Shown: positions 9,040 through 17,493 of the stretch, one piece after another
Position numbering within the stretch: the stretch's first letter is position 1
Layout: the number at the start of each line of letters is the position of its first letter
Source of the DNA: an uncultured Lachnospiraceae bacterium
Lineage (GTDB): Bacteria > Bacillota > Clostridia > TANB77 > CAG-508
Direction of reading: 5' to 3'
Length of the DNA: 36,982 bases
Assembly: GCA_946637865.1 (NCBI GenBank)
Contig: CAMPBM010000005.1
Span: 1-36,982, forward strand
The notes under the pieces: model-generated
What the model was told of the DNA's origin: nothing
The model's database searches: none
Seen by the model: only the letters and a program-made list of their open reading frames with translations
Translations under genes and position numbers: made by a program

Positions 9040-9843
9040 TTACAATTTCGTACTAATATGAATAGTTTCCACATCAACCCCAATTTCCCTGCAAACAATA
9101 TTCTGAATTTGTGCTACATCTGATTCCTCAAGCTTACTAGCTTTAACTATTACACTAGTACTATTATAATTAACAAAAATAACTACATTTTCAAACCCCA
9201 AATTCTTTATTAAATTCTCTGCAATCATTATTGCATTCTTCTGATTATTTATATTAGCAATTTCCTGAGTTGATATATTTTTCTGCTCTGCGGAAATAGA
9301 ACCTCCCTCTAATAATTTCTGATATGTTTCTACCATTTGTGAAAACATCTTATCCCTTTCCATTTTAGACGTAACAAAATAATCTGTTCCACTTGCACTT
9401 GATGCTGTTTCTTTAGTCTCCGTATTTTTTTCTGTTTTATTTACATCTGTAACATTGTCTTTTTTTGTGCTAGCTTCCTTGCTTGTGGAAGTACTACTTG
9501 CAGATGTAGTACTTGTGGTCTTTTCTGTATTGCTATTTACAGCACTTTCAGCTGTTTCTGTCTTACTAATTTTATCATCATTTGATGAATTATTATTTTT
9601 TCCCTCTGAGCTTACTTTTGAATTTTGAACCTCTTCAGATTTTTTATTATCACCTTCTTGTTGAACTGTATTATTGCTATTTACAAGCTTTGCATCTCCT
9701 ATTCCAGCTACTTTTTCTGCATCCATAAGAGCCCCTGTTTCAAGAGTATTTGTCATATTAGGATTAAAACTCATATACCCAACCGTAATTAGCATCAAAG
9801 CTAATACAGACAAAATCACTTGATTTCTTTTTAGTATTTTCAT
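9040..9843 (-). CDS. spoIIIAH: Stage III sporulation protein AH
   Basis: The mother-cell half of the SpoIIIAH-SpoIIQ channel that links mother cell and forespore. One N-terminal helix (about 8-25) anchors it. A Ser/Thr/Lys-rich stretch follows to about residue 150. The conserved ring-building domain is C-terminal (about 155-267), starting near SKMERDKMFSQMVETYQKLL and ending in VCREIGVDVETIHIST, matching YscJ/FliF-type SpoIIIAH domains. It is the last gene of the cluster and starts 2 bases after the spoIIIAG stop, so it is probably translated in step with it. Expression is expected from the mother-cell SigE promoter upstream of spoIIIAA, by analogy with Bacillus. Confidence 0.93.
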   Translation of the reverse strand: MKILKRNQVILSVLALMLITVGYMSFNPNMTNTLETGALMDAEKVAGIGDAKLVNSNNTVQQEGDNKKSEEVQNSKVSSEGKNNNSSNDDKISKTETAESAVNSNTEKTTSTTSASSTSTSKEASTKKDNVTDVNKTEKNTETKETASSASGTDYFVTSKMERDKMFSQMVETYQKLLEGGSISAEQKNISTQEIANINNQKNAIMIAENLIKNLGFENVVIFVNYNSTSVIVKASKLEESDVAQIQNIVCREIGVDVETIHISTKL

Positions 9844-9845
9844 AA

Positions 9846-10476
9846 TTACTCACCAACCCTTTCCATTTTCATTTCAAATACTTGAATCTTATGTGTCGGC
9901 AATCCTGTCGCCGCTTCTACGACCTGTACAATATTGCTTTTAACAACCCCATTATTTGCTCCAACAGCTAGTATTACCGCTCCTTTTATTTCAGGAGTAA
10001 TAACGCTACTTGTAACTATACTCCTTTGTCCATTACTTTCTTCATACACCACTTCCTTTTTACTTGAGTTTTCATTAATTGTTCTCACCCCGTCCTTGAA
10101 CATCTTCTTCTTGTGTAACGCTTTGCTGATTATCTTCATTATACATTGGCACAACTTTATTGGTTTCTGAATATGTAATAAGAACCTTTGCGTCGCCAAC
10201 TCCATCAAGATTTCTCAAAATATCCTCAAGTTGTTTCTCCAAAGTATTGCCTTCTGACGTAGCATTGCTGGTTGGCAGGGTATTAGATTCAGCTAATACA
10301 ATTGGATTATTTTCCTTTTTTTCATTTTTCTTATTTCCGTTCCATATATAATTAATGAATAATATTGTAGCTATAAGAATTATCAAAAAAACCACGAGGT
10401 TCTCAATCGTTCTCTTATTTGCTTGTCCATCAGCTTTAGCTAGGAATTTATTTTTAAAATTTTCCAAATTTCTCAC
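9846..10476 (-). CDS. spoIIIAG: Stage III sporulation protein AG, split by +1 shift at CGG
   Basis: Ring-forming membrane protein of the SpoIIIA-SpoIIQ channel. One helix lies at about 27-44. The secretin-type ring-building motif begins at LEDILRNLDGVGDAKVLITY and resumes as EIKGAVILAVGANNGVVKSN. Between them the frame breaks at an in-frame CGG (10092-10090; GGA CGG GGT). Straight reading stops four codons later; reading GGA-C-GGG continues as GVRTINENSSKKEVVYEE to the stop at 9846, total 209 residues, close to the family length. Homology on both sides of the break shows one gene. The exact residue at the junction is not conserved enough to prove the position on its own. Confidence 0.88.
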
Positions 10477-10526
10477 TCCTCCTTCACACTACAACATTAT
10501 ACAGAATTATTTGCATACATTTTACC

Positions 10527-11144
10527 CTACGTTATTACAATGTTGCTTTCGTTTACATCATATACCCCACTTAAATATTCCTTTAACTTCCTTTTTTCAC
10601 TTTCTGTAAGAATAGACACTTCTTCTTTTTTCTCATCTTTTCCACTCCCCCCCAAGCTAATTTTTATATTTTCTATATTTTCGATGATTGTTGTTGTATT
10701 CTCATAGTTTCCATTTCCTACATTATCATTTGACTTGCCTACAATTTTTATTTCTATTTTATTTAGAGTGTAGTCATCATTATTTAGAATATCTATATTA
10801 ACATCTCCAACAGTATATCCCTTTTGGCTAACTTTAGACTTAATGTCTACTTTCAAATTTTCCATATAAATTTTCTTTATGGCATTATCATTATCTATAG
10901 TAATTGCCGAAGTAGCTATAGCTCCTTCACTTGTGTTGTCTATATATGAATTCCACTCATTCATCTTTAAGCTATTACCACTCATTTTATTTATAACTGG
11001 TGATATGATACTAAATAATATAAACACACCTACCACTACTTTCACATATTTTCCATTTGAATTACTTGGAACCAACATTTCTATTACTGTAGCTATTATA
11101 ACTGCTACTATAACTCCTTGAGCCCAGTTACTTACAAATCCCAT
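10527..11144 (-). CDS. spoIIIAF: Stage III sporulation protein AF
   Basis: A 205-residue membrane protein of the SpoIIIA complex. Two N-terminal helices (about 8-24 and 34-52, YVKVVVGVFILFSIISPVI) match the family, and PVINKM after the second is a typical motif. The remaining part is a soluble domain ending in EKRKLKEYLSGVYDVNESNI, characteristic of SpoIIIAF C-termini. It lies between spoIIIAE and spoIIIAG in the conserved order. The 174-base gap to spoIIIAE contains a copy of the dispersed repeat, which is unusual inside this operon. Confidence 0.9.
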   Translation of the reverse strand: MGFVSNWAQGVIVAVIIATVIEMLVPSNSNGKYVKVVVGVFILFSIISPVINKMSGNSLKMNEWNSYIDNTSEGAIATSAITIDNDNAIKKIYMENLKVDIKSKVSQKGYTVGDVNIDILNNDDYTLNKIEIKIVGKSNDNVGNGNYENTTTIIENIENIKISLGGSGKDEKKEEVSILTESEKRKLKEYLSGVYDVNESNIVIT

Positions 11145-11250
11145 AGCCTTACATATAATCCAATTTTCAATCTATCAAATAGATTAGCTTGAACTATTTC
11201 CTTATATAATAAATTTAGGTTTTTAAGAAGGATATGCCTATAAACCTTTA

Positions 11251-11305
11251 TGTAATTATAATTTTTTGATGGCTAACTGCACACCTACCACATAAACTGT
11301 AACAG
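11251..11305 (-). repeat. Dispersed intergenic repeat copy inside the spoIIIA cluster
   Basis: On the minus strand it begins CTGTTACAGTTTATGTGG and ends TAGCCATCAAAAAATTATA. The same two blocks in the same order occur at 26654-26703 and, with variation, at 36894-36942. It sits between spoIIIAE and spoIIIAF and contains no gene. Confidence 0.7.
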
Positions 11306-11318
11306 TTTTTTTAATGAT

Positions 11319-12506
11319 TTAATTATACATAGCACCACTATTTGAAATTCTTACTACCAGAGTAACACCTATAATTAGCATGACCGATACACTACACAGT
11401 ACACCTAATAGCAATTTAAATGTATCTCCCATACTTTCTAATAACTTGATAATTTTTCCATCTGCAATTGGTTGACATAGTGCTGAGCCTAAATAATATG
11501 TTGCCATTAATACTACTAACTTTATAATAGGACCTATACATATTCCAATTATAACTATCACTCCAACAATTCCTAATGCATTTTTAAGAATAATACTGCA
11601 TCCTAAAACTGTATCGACAGCATCACCTAAAATCTTACCAACCACGGGAATAAAGTTTGAAACTGCAGTTTTTGTAGTTTTTGCAGTTATTCCATCTACA
11701 CTACTACTTAGACTTCCCTCTAAAGAAGTTACCCCTACAAACAGAGTTAATACAACTCCCAAAACCCATATAGTACTAGATTTAAAAAACTTTGAAAGCT
11801 TGTCAATTTGTACTTTTTCTGATATTTGCGATATTATTCCTAGGGCTGTAGACACAAGTACTATTGGAATTATCACATTAACTATAAAATTTCCAATCAG
11901 AGTAATCATAAACAGTATAATTGGCTCAATCATTCCTGCTGAAACTATGCTTCCTGTTGTTATCATTAGGGTAATTAAAATTGGAGTTAATAGATTAATA
12001 AAAGAAACTAGGTTTTGTATAGATTCTTTTACCATGCAAATTATATCCGAAAAATTTTTCATAACTAAAGCTACAATTAATGTATATTGAATGTAGTATG
12101 CTACTTGAGCTACTCCCTTATTATTTAGTCCATCACTTATACTTTTTAGGATACCGTGAATTACGATTATTACTATTATTGTTCCTAGAGTTACGGCCGA
12201 ATTAAATATTTCCTTTCCTAATAAACTCCACAGAAACCTAATCAATCGGACATTGTCTATTGTTCCAGAAATAGCTGTTGATAGTAGATTATTTAAATCT
12301 ACATCTGGCATTGATTCTTTTGTATATGATTCTGCCTCTTTTATGAAATCCGCTATGTTTAAATTTTCTTTTTGTGTATTTATTATTTCATTGGTACTTT
12401 CCTCATTCGAACCAGATTTTTGAACTGCTATACATTTTGTATAATTACCACTGCTTATGAAAATTGCCAATTCAAAAAGAATTGTTAGTATTATAATTTT
12501 TTTCAT
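11319..12506 (-). CDS. spoIIIAE: Stage III sporulation protein AE
   Basis: A 395-residue polytopic protein, the largest membrane subunit of the SpoIIIA complex that feeds the forespore channel. It has a signal-like N-terminal helix and about seven further helices; blocks such as LLTPILITLMITTGSIVSAG and FIPVVGKILGDAVDTVLG are conserved in SpoIIIAE. It follows spoIIIAD with a 30-base gap, and its ribosome binding site AAAAGGTGAGAAA precedes the ATG. It is intact with no in-frame CGG. It needs the other spoIIIA subunits for function. Confidence 0.93.
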   Translation of the reverse strand: MKKIIILTILFELAIFISSGNYTKCIAVQKSGSNEESTNEIINTQKENLNIADFIKEAESYTKESMPDVDLNNLLSTAISGTIDNVRLIRFLWSLLGKEIFNSAVTLGTIIVIIVIHGILKSISDGLNNKGVAQVAYYIQYTLIVALVMKNFSDIICMVKESIQNLVSFINLLTPILITLMITTGSIVSAGMIEPIILFMITLIGNFIVNVIIPIVLVSTALGIISQISEKVQIDKLSKFFKSSTIWVLGVVLTLFVGVTSLEGSLSSSVDGITAKTTKTAVSNFIPVVGKILGDAVDTVLGCSIILKNALGIVGVIVIIGICIGPIIKLVVLMATYYLGSALCQPIADGKIIKLLESMGDTFKLLLGVLCSVSVMLIIGVTLVVRISNSGAMYN

Positions 12507-12536
12507 TTTCTCACCTTTTAATCTAAAAAAGATTTG

Positions 12537-12924
12537 CTATGGCAGTATTTTTATTACAGTTTCCAATAAACTTGAAATGATTGGCACTGAAACAGAGATA
12601 ATAATTACCTTTCCACCAATATCCATTTTATTGGCAATTGCAGTTTCACCGACAATCCTTGCATATACTAACTGCAAACTCGGTTAATATTGCTATCCCT
12701 GTTATCTTTAACAAAAGCATTATGAAGGTTGAGTTTATAGCTGTCTTACTTGCTAGATTATTTAGTAGATTTACTACATCAAATAGTTTGTCGAATACTA
12801 ATATTAAAATCAGAACGCTTGCAGACAACGAGGCATATAATGCAAATTCAGGCTTGTACTGCTTTAGTATGATAATTATTACTAGTGAGACTAGCCCTAT
12901 TCCTATTATTTTTACTATTTCCAT
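12537..12924 (-). CDS. spoIIIAD: Stage III sporulation protein AD, split by +1 shift at CGG
   Basis: Small membrane subunit of the SpoIIIA complex. Straight reading gives only 92 residues and stops right after CGG (12651-12649; TGT CGG TGA), losing the conserved tail. Reading TGT-C-GGT continues as GETAIANKMDIGGKVIII and on to a TAG at 12539-12537. The total is then 128 residues, the normal family length, and the junction restores the family motif CKD-x-GE-(S/T)-AIA in which Gly is expected. The N-terminal helices (2-20, 28-45) and LLLKITGIAILTEFAVSICKD are typical. The stop lies 30 bases before spoIIIAE. This is one of the strongest shift cases because the stop immediately follows CGG. Confidence 0.92.
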
Positions 12925-12945
12925 CTTTTGTGCTCCTTTCTTTTT

Positions 12946-13040
12946 TAATTGGGGACGGAGTTTTAAATTGGGGACGTTTAAATTGGGGACGGAGAAGATT
13001 TTAAAAACGTCCCCAATTTAAAACTCCGTCCCCAATTTAA
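12946..13040. repeat. REP-like GGGGACGG palindrome cluster
   Basis: Two AATTGGGGACG units (12947 onward and about 12972-12992) are answered by two complementary CGTCCCCAATT units (to 13038), so the block folds into a long stem. It lies between spoIIIAC and spoIIIAD. A second array of the same unit is at 24175-24300. Such repeats resemble the REP elements moved by RAYT transposases, but no such gene is in this window. Confidence 0.8.
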
Positions 13041-13052
13041 CTTCCCCAAATT

Positions 13053-13247
13053 TCATAAATTAAACATAGTTTTGACCGTATTAAACAGTGTATTAATTTC
13101 CTTTATAACCATGGTTAACACAATTACTAAACCCGCTAGAGTAGTCATCATAGCTTGATCCTCACGCCCAGCTTTAGCTAGTACTTGATGAAGGACTGCA
13201 ACCATAATTCCAACACCTGCAATTTTAAACAATAAATCAACATTCAT
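13053..13247 (-). CDS. spoIIIAC: Stage III sporulation protein AC
   Basis: The smallest SpoIIIA subunit, 64 residues from the ATG at 13247, consisting of two membrane helices: VDLLFKIAGVGIMVAVLHQV (about 3-22) and TLAGLVIVLTMVIKEI (about 36-51). KAGREDQA in the loop between them is the family signature. A TTG at 13259 would add four residues, but the AAAGGG ribosome binding site overlaps its approach and fits the ATG better. It lies between spoIIIAB and spoIIIAD as usual. Confidence 0.92.
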   Translation of the reverse strand: MNVDLLFKIAGVGIMVAVLHQVLAKAGREDQAMMTTLAGLVIVLTMVIKEINTLFNTVKTMFNL

Positions 13248-13396
13248 TCGAATTACCAACCCTTTCGTTATAAAGTAAGTATTTTAGTATTTCTTGCCTT
13301 TATATAATAATTCTAATTAGTATTATTTGTAACGTTACATATCATTTGCCTTTAAAAATATATTCATTCCAATTTGCTATATGTAATTTATCTTTT

Positions 13397-13912
13397 TTAA
13401 ATGAGAACAATTACTATTATCAAACCAACTATCGCCCCTAATTTCTGGTACATTTTTTCGTTCTTACTTTTTTCTTCATCTGCCTCATTAATCTGACTAT
13501 CTAAAAATTCTGTTACTAATTTTATTTGGTTAAGCTGTCCCTCTATATCAGTTTTTCCAAGTAGCTTACCTAGAGTTTTTATGCAATCTTTATCTTCATT
13601 ATTTAGTTCCTCTCCATTTAATTCAACAGACCTTTCCCAAGCCTCACCAACCGTAATATTTTCCTTATTTACGATATTTACTGTATCTTCAAATACTCTA
13701 CTAGCCGTACCATGTATTTTTTTTGATATTTCTTTAAATATCTCTGGCAATGTCTCATAAGAAAAGTTTATTTTTACTTCGAAGATATTTAATGCTTTTT
13801 TTAGTTCTTTTAATACTTTTACCCTATTTGAATATCTTTTAGAAATTAATACTCCTATCATCGTGCTTGTACAAAATAGTATTGTTAAAAGAATAAATTT
13901 TAACATAAACAT
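13397..13912 (-). CDS. spoIIIAB: Stage III sporulation protein AB
   Basis: A 171-residue subunit with a helix at each end. The start helix is MLKFILLTILFCTSTMIGVL and the C-terminal one is YQKLGAIVGLIIVIVLI. The middle is a soluble GspF-like domain with ELKKALNIFEVKINFSYETL, conserved in SpoIIIAB. The ATG at 13912 is preceded by AGAGG eight bases away; the GTG at 13921 is less likely. It is separated from spoIIIAA by a DUF5662 gene and a repeat, which breaks the normally tight AA-AB junction. Confidence 0.9.
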   Translation of the reverse strand: MFMLKFILLTILFCTSTMIGVLISKRYSNRVKVLKELKKALNIFEVKINFSYETLPEIFKEISKKIHGTASRVFEDTVNIVNKENITVGEAWERSVELNGEELNNEDKDCIKTLGKLLGKTDIEGQLNQIKLVTEFLDSQINEADEEKSKNEKMYQKLGAIVGLIIVIVLI

Positions 13913-13983
13913 AGCCCACACCTCTGTAATATAAATTATATTCGGGTGCGAGCTGTTTTAGAACAAAAAATTATGAAATTTAA

Positions 13984-14562
13984 TTACCGTTTTGGAAAAT
14001 ACTTATTTAAAACCGTGCTATATACAGATTTAAGATAGTCAGGTTTTAGACCTGCATCTACTCCTTCATCATATATTTTTTTCAATACAGTATCCATAAA
14101 TTCTATAGTTGCTGGATGTTTTAGTACAGGTCCTGGCTTCTCTACATTTTCCCAATATTCAAGAGGCTCCTTATGGTTCCAACTTTTTCCGTTATATACC
14201 ATTCCTGCAGATATTTTATCACAAACTGCCTCTACAATATATGGATATGGTAAAAACACTGGATGTCTTCCTTTTTTATCTACATCTTCCCAATACTCAA
14301 AGTGGTGTTTATTCCTTCCCTTATGGTGTAACCAGGATAAACTATACCCTTTATCCTCTCTACATACATGCAAAGGACTTCTTTTACCATTATAATATTT
14401 CACGCTCTCAAAAAACTCTGTTGGAGAATATTTAGAAAGATCATGTAAAAGTCCTCTCCAAGGTATTCCTGCTTTTATTGATAGTTTAAATACATACCAT
14501 CTATGTTTATTTACTAGACAAAAGTGTTTCCATATTTTTGTTACTAGGTTTAATTCTCCCAT
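13984..14562 (-). CDS. DUF5662 family protein, last codon is CGG
   Basis: A 192-residue protein matching the DUF5662 family, function unknown. His-rich motifs LLHDLSKYSP (about 38-47) and SWLHHKGRNKHHFEYW (about 76-91) recall HD-type metal-binding sites but do not prove activity. It sits between spoIIIAA and spoIIIAB on the same strand, which is not its usual place. The last sense codon is CGG (13989-13987; AAA CGG TAA). If CGG shifts the frame here, reading AAA-C-GGT-AAT-TAA ends two codons later at 13980 with Gly-Asn instead of Arg. So this CGG is tolerated either way. AGAAAGGAAA precedes the ATG. Confidence 0.85.
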   Translation of the reverse strand: MGELNLVTKIWKHFCLVNKHRWYVFKLSIKAGIPWRGLLHDLSKYSPTEFFESVKYYNGKRSPLHVCREDKGYSLSWLHHKGRNKHHFEYWEDVDKKGRHPVFLPYPYIVEAVCDKISAGMVYNGKSWNHKEPLEYWENVEKPGPVLKHPATIEFMDTVLKKIYDEGVDAGLKPDYLKSVYSTVLNKYFPKR

Positions 14563-14657
14563 TTATATCATTTCCTTTCTGGTTTTGAATTCAATACTTA
14601 GTAATCTTATGTTTAACTCTCTTGTAGTAATAATATCACATTTTATCAGGTTTTTCA

Positions 14658-14750
14658 AGAACAATAGTGGACATTATGAAATCTGCAAAAGAAGAGTTAC
14701 AGGTCAGCCTGGGGCTTTTGCAATAAGCCGTCCAATATAAGAATTTGTCT
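14658..14750. repeat. Composite intergenic repeat between spoIIIAA and DUF5662
   Basis: Two repeat pieces are joined. 14658-14693 (AGAACAATAGTGGACATTAT and on) matches 17494-17529 with two changes. 14696-14745 starts TTACAGGTCAGCCTGGGGC, then TTTTGCAATAAGCCGTCCAA, matching in reverse the right end of the element at 20609-20880. The join looks like one repeat inserted into another. No gene is present from 14563 to 14749. Confidence 0.7.
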
Positions 14751-15649
14751 TACATTACCTTCTTTATACATCCCTTTTTATCCTTATCTAAAAATATAAT
14801 TTTCTCAAAAACGCCTAGCTGTATAAGCTTGTTTATTTCTGGATTTAGCTTTAAATCTTGAAAGCTACTGCCATGAGCAGTAAAAATCCCCCTAACACCA
14901 GAACAAATTGCATAGTTGATTACTTCACTATCCTCCTTATTTCCAATCTCATCTGCAACAATTACCTGTGGAGCAAGCGAACGCACAGCCATTCTTATTC
15001 CTAAAGTTTTAGGTATATTATCTAACACGTCTGTTCGCATACCTACGTCATTTTGTGGAATTCCCCTATGCATTGCTGCAATTTCTCCCCTCTCATCAAT
15101 AACAGAAACCGTAAGTCCTTTAAATTTTATCTCAGGTATTCCATTACTAATTTTTTTTACCAAATCCCTTAAGATTGTGGTTTTGCCAGCCCCTGGGGGC
15201 GATACTATTAAAGTATTATATACATCATTACTAAAAATATTTATAACATATTGTAATAGTCCTAAACTACAATCTGGAATCTCCCTTGCAATTCTAACAT
15301 TTAGCGAGTACAAATTAGTAATATTAGTAACCTTTCCTTCTTTTACAACAGCACTTCCACCTATCCCCACTCTATGACCACCTGGGATAGTAATAAAACC
15401 GTTGCATATTTGATTTTGATATGTATATATTGAATTATCACAAAAGCTTTGTAATATGTTTAATATCTCCTCCGTACTTACTAGATATTTTAATATTAGT
15501 TCACTTGAACTCATCTTTAATATTACTGGTTTACCAACTCTTATTCTAATTTCTTCAACCTTCTCATAATTTACATTATTCATGGCTTGTACCAATTCTT
15601 CTGGGAAGCATTTAATTATAATCGACTTCAATGTCTCTAAGGTTCTCAT
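14750..15649 (-). CDS. spoIIIAA: Stage III sporulation protein AA (ATPase)
   Basis: A 299-residue cytoplasmic ATPase of the secretion-ATPase type that energises or assembles the SpoIIIA channel. Walker A is SPPGAGKTTILRDL (about residue 149-162), and VIVADEIGNKEDSEVI is the Walker B region. RIRVGKPVIL near the N-terminus and PGGHRVGIGGSAV before Walker A are family hallmarks. The ATG overlaps the stop of a 65-residue upstream open frame (15646-15843). That frame begins inside a REP-like repeat and I do not recognise it, so it is probably not a gene, though its end could supply translational coupling. No in-frame CGG. Confidence 0.93.
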   Translation of the reverse strand: MRTLETLKSIIIKCFPEELVQAMNNVNYEKVEEIRIRVGKPVILKMSSSELILKYLVSTEEILNILQSFCDNSIYTYQNQICNGFITIPGGHRVGIGGSAVVKEGKVTNITNLYSLNVRIAREIPDCSLGLLQYVINIFSNDVYNTLIVSPPGAGKTTILRDLVKKISNGIPEIKFKGLTVSVIDERGEIAAMHRGIPQNDVGMRTDVLDNIPKTLGIRMAVRSLAPQVIVADEIGNKEDSEVINYAICSGVRGIFTAHGSSFQDLKLNPEINKLIQLGVFEKIIFLDKDKKGCIKKVM

Positions 15650-15787
15650 TCGTACACATATAATCCATTTTTCAAAATACTATCTGGATTATTTCCTTTC
15701 TTTTTTATTTTCCTAATACATTTGCGCTGTGAATTTGCTTCACTAATAATATAATATGCGATTACTGAAGTTTTAGAACTATAAATC

Positions 15788-15841
15788 GGGACGGTCTTGT
15801 TTTGTTTCAAATTTGAAACATTTTTGGAACGGTCTTGTTTC
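15788..15841. repeat. REP-like inverted repeat
   Basis: GGGACGGTCTTGTTT (from 15788) and GGAACGGTCTTGTTTC (to 15841) are direct copies on either side of a perfect palindrome GTTTCAAATTTGAAAC (15804-15819). It is related in style to the GGGGACGG arrays. It lies upstream of spoIIIAA and forms the start of a probably spurious small open frame. Confidence 0.65.
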
Positions 15842-15942
15842 ATTAAATTTTAATGAATTGAGCACTTAAGTAGCTCACCACGAAAAGCATGGGAGTCTGA
15901 ACAACTATAACCAATTGTTACTAGTCTGCCATTTTTTCTAAG

Positions 15943-15990
15943 TAGTCCAATATAAGAATTATGTAATCGCTTACAATATATTGACAATGT
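15943..15990 (+). repeat. Dispersed repeat arm adjoining the MITE-like element
   Basis: AGTAGTCCAATATAAGAATT (from about 15943), then ATGTAATCGCTTACAATATA, matches one arm of the element at 20609-20880 and the window end at 36938-36970. It abuts the inverted-repeat element at 16002-16164, which appears to have inserted just beside or inside it. The whole 15850-16312 gap holds repeats and no convincing gene; an 88-codon open frame at 15850-16116 is made of this repeat DNA. Confidence 0.65.
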
Positions 15991-16001
15991 AGCAACCACT
16001 T

Positions 16002-16164
16002 TGTTACAATTCAGGTGCCCATAATGTTGATGAAATATATTAATACTCCGTTCGTTTGCTGGCGCTATGATATGTGAAAAAGACGTTAGGTGGGAGCGCC
16101 AAACTGCGCACTCCACTTCGTATTAATATATTTCATCAACATTATGGGCACCTGAATTGTAACA
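16002..16164. mobile_element. MITE-like element with perfect 44-bp terminal inverted repeats
   Basis: The ends 16002-16045 and 16121-16164 are perfect 44-base inverted repeats, beginning TGTTACAATTCAGGTGCCC. The element is 163 bases long and is flanked by the 6-base direct repeat CCACTT (15996-16001 and 16165-16170), which looks like a target-site duplication. The 75-base middle has its own stem (GGCGCT / AGCGCC) and the piece GCCAAACTGCGC, which also occurs inverted at 20697-20706. There is no transposase gene, so mobility would need one supplied elsewhere. Confidence 0.85.
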
Positions 16165-16312
16165 CCACTTTAAATAAGAATACAAAAATAATGTAAAATA
16201 GTATGCATTATTACGATAAATAGTTTATAATGTTGTAAACTGGTTATAAATAACAGAATAAAAATTATTTCTAATAAAGTTCTTAAATTTAAGTAAAACA
16301 AGGAGGTAAAAT

Positions 16313-17210
16313 ATGTGTTTAAATAAGTATAAAAATATACAATTAACTAATCAAATAGATGAAGCAAACTGTATAACACACTCAGGTAGATTCCATGTGG
16401 ATGATGTTATATCAACAATATTTTTAAGTAAGATAATTGATAACGTAATTTTATTAAGAGTTCCTACTATAGGTAATAAAGATGTAAAAGATAAAATTGT
16501 TTATGATATAGGGTTAGGGGAATTTGATCATCATCAAAAAAATAGAAATGGTCAAAGAAATAATGGAATATTTTATTCGTCTATAGGTCTATTATGGAGA
16601 AAATTTGGTAAGGAATACTTGAAAAAAATAGGAGTTAAATACATAGATAAAACCTTTGAATATATGGATAAGGAATTAATACAAAATATTGATGCAACAG
16701 ACAATATGCAATTTGAATATGTAGAAAATAAAATATCTCCTGATTTTGTCAAGTTGTGTAATCCTCGGATGGAATGAAGAAATCTCAGAAGACGAGGCTT
16801 TTTTAAATGCACTGAGTTTAGCAGATGGCTTTTGGGAGGTTTATATAAAAAATGCAATAGCTGAAGTAGAAGGAATAGAAATTGTTTTAGATAAGGCAAC
16901 AAATTGTAACGATTATTATTTAATATTTGACAAAGAAATGCCCTACAAAAAAGCATTTCAGCTATCTGATAATAAGAAAATAAAATATGTAATATATAAA
17001 TCCAGAAGGGAAGGATACGAAATTAGAACCGTGACAGATGCATGTGAATTTAAAGATGAACTAGTTTTATCTAAAGACATAAATGCTTCAAAAAAAATAA
17101 CAGGAATAAACGAATTAATATATGTAGATAATCATGGAAAACTATGTTGTACAGAAACTTTAGATAGCGCAATTCAACTTGTAAAATATAATGAAAATGA
17201 AATCAAATAA
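16313..17210 (+). CDS. MYG1/UPF0160-family phosphoesterase-like protein, split by +1 shift at CGG
   Basis: A MYG1/UPF0160 family member, related to DHH phosphoesterases; eukaryotic MYG1 is a 3'-5' RNA exonuclease. The metal motifs are ITHSGRFHVDDVISTIFLS and YDIGLGEFDHHQ. The frame breaks at an in-frame CGG (16766-16768; CCT CGG ATG). Reading CCT-C-GGA restores CNPGWNEEISEDEAFLNALS, matching the family block Asn-Pro-x-Trp followed by an acidic stretch and Ala-Phe, and runs to the stop at 17210, 298 residues in all. Straight reading stops three codons after the CGG. AAGGAGGTAAAAT precedes the ATG. The RNA or nucleotide substrate in bacteria is unknown. Confidence 0.87.
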
Positions 17211-17493
17211 AAGTGTACGGAGTTTTTTTATGTCATATGCAGGTAGTCGCTAAAACTGTAACTTCTCAGTTGTGAAATTAAGTTTTTTACTCAAAAACTC
17301 TATTCAAAATAAAAATCGTGTGCTATAATCGAAAAGGTAATTTCTATAATTGCTTTTTTGATGAAATTAAGTTTTATAATTTCGTCAACATAAAATTTTA
17401 GCACAATTTTGGCACAATCGTTTCGACACACAACACTGAAAAAACACTAATAGCAACAAAGTTCCAAAAAGTGAAAAAGCAGCTAGAATTTAT

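Noticed and set aside
9846..10476. Reading spoIIIAG and the other split genes as ordinary pseudogenes
   Set aside because: All eight breaks fall at the same codon, all are +1, the downstream frames stay open to normal length, and several junctions restore near-invariant residues. Random decay would give mixed indels and stops.
12946..13040. CRISPR-like array at the GGGGACGG repeats
   Set aside because: Units are inverted relative to each other, spacers are very short and not uniform, and no cas gene is present.
15646..15843. 65-codon open frame overlapping the spoIIIAA start
   Set aside because: Its first third is a REP-like palindrome and the rest is not recognised. It is mentioned only as possible coupling sequence for spoIIIAA.
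15850..16116. 88-codon open frame on the minus strand
   Set aside because: It is made almost wholly of the MITE-like element and adjoining repeat, and lacks a good ribosome binding site or recognisable domain.
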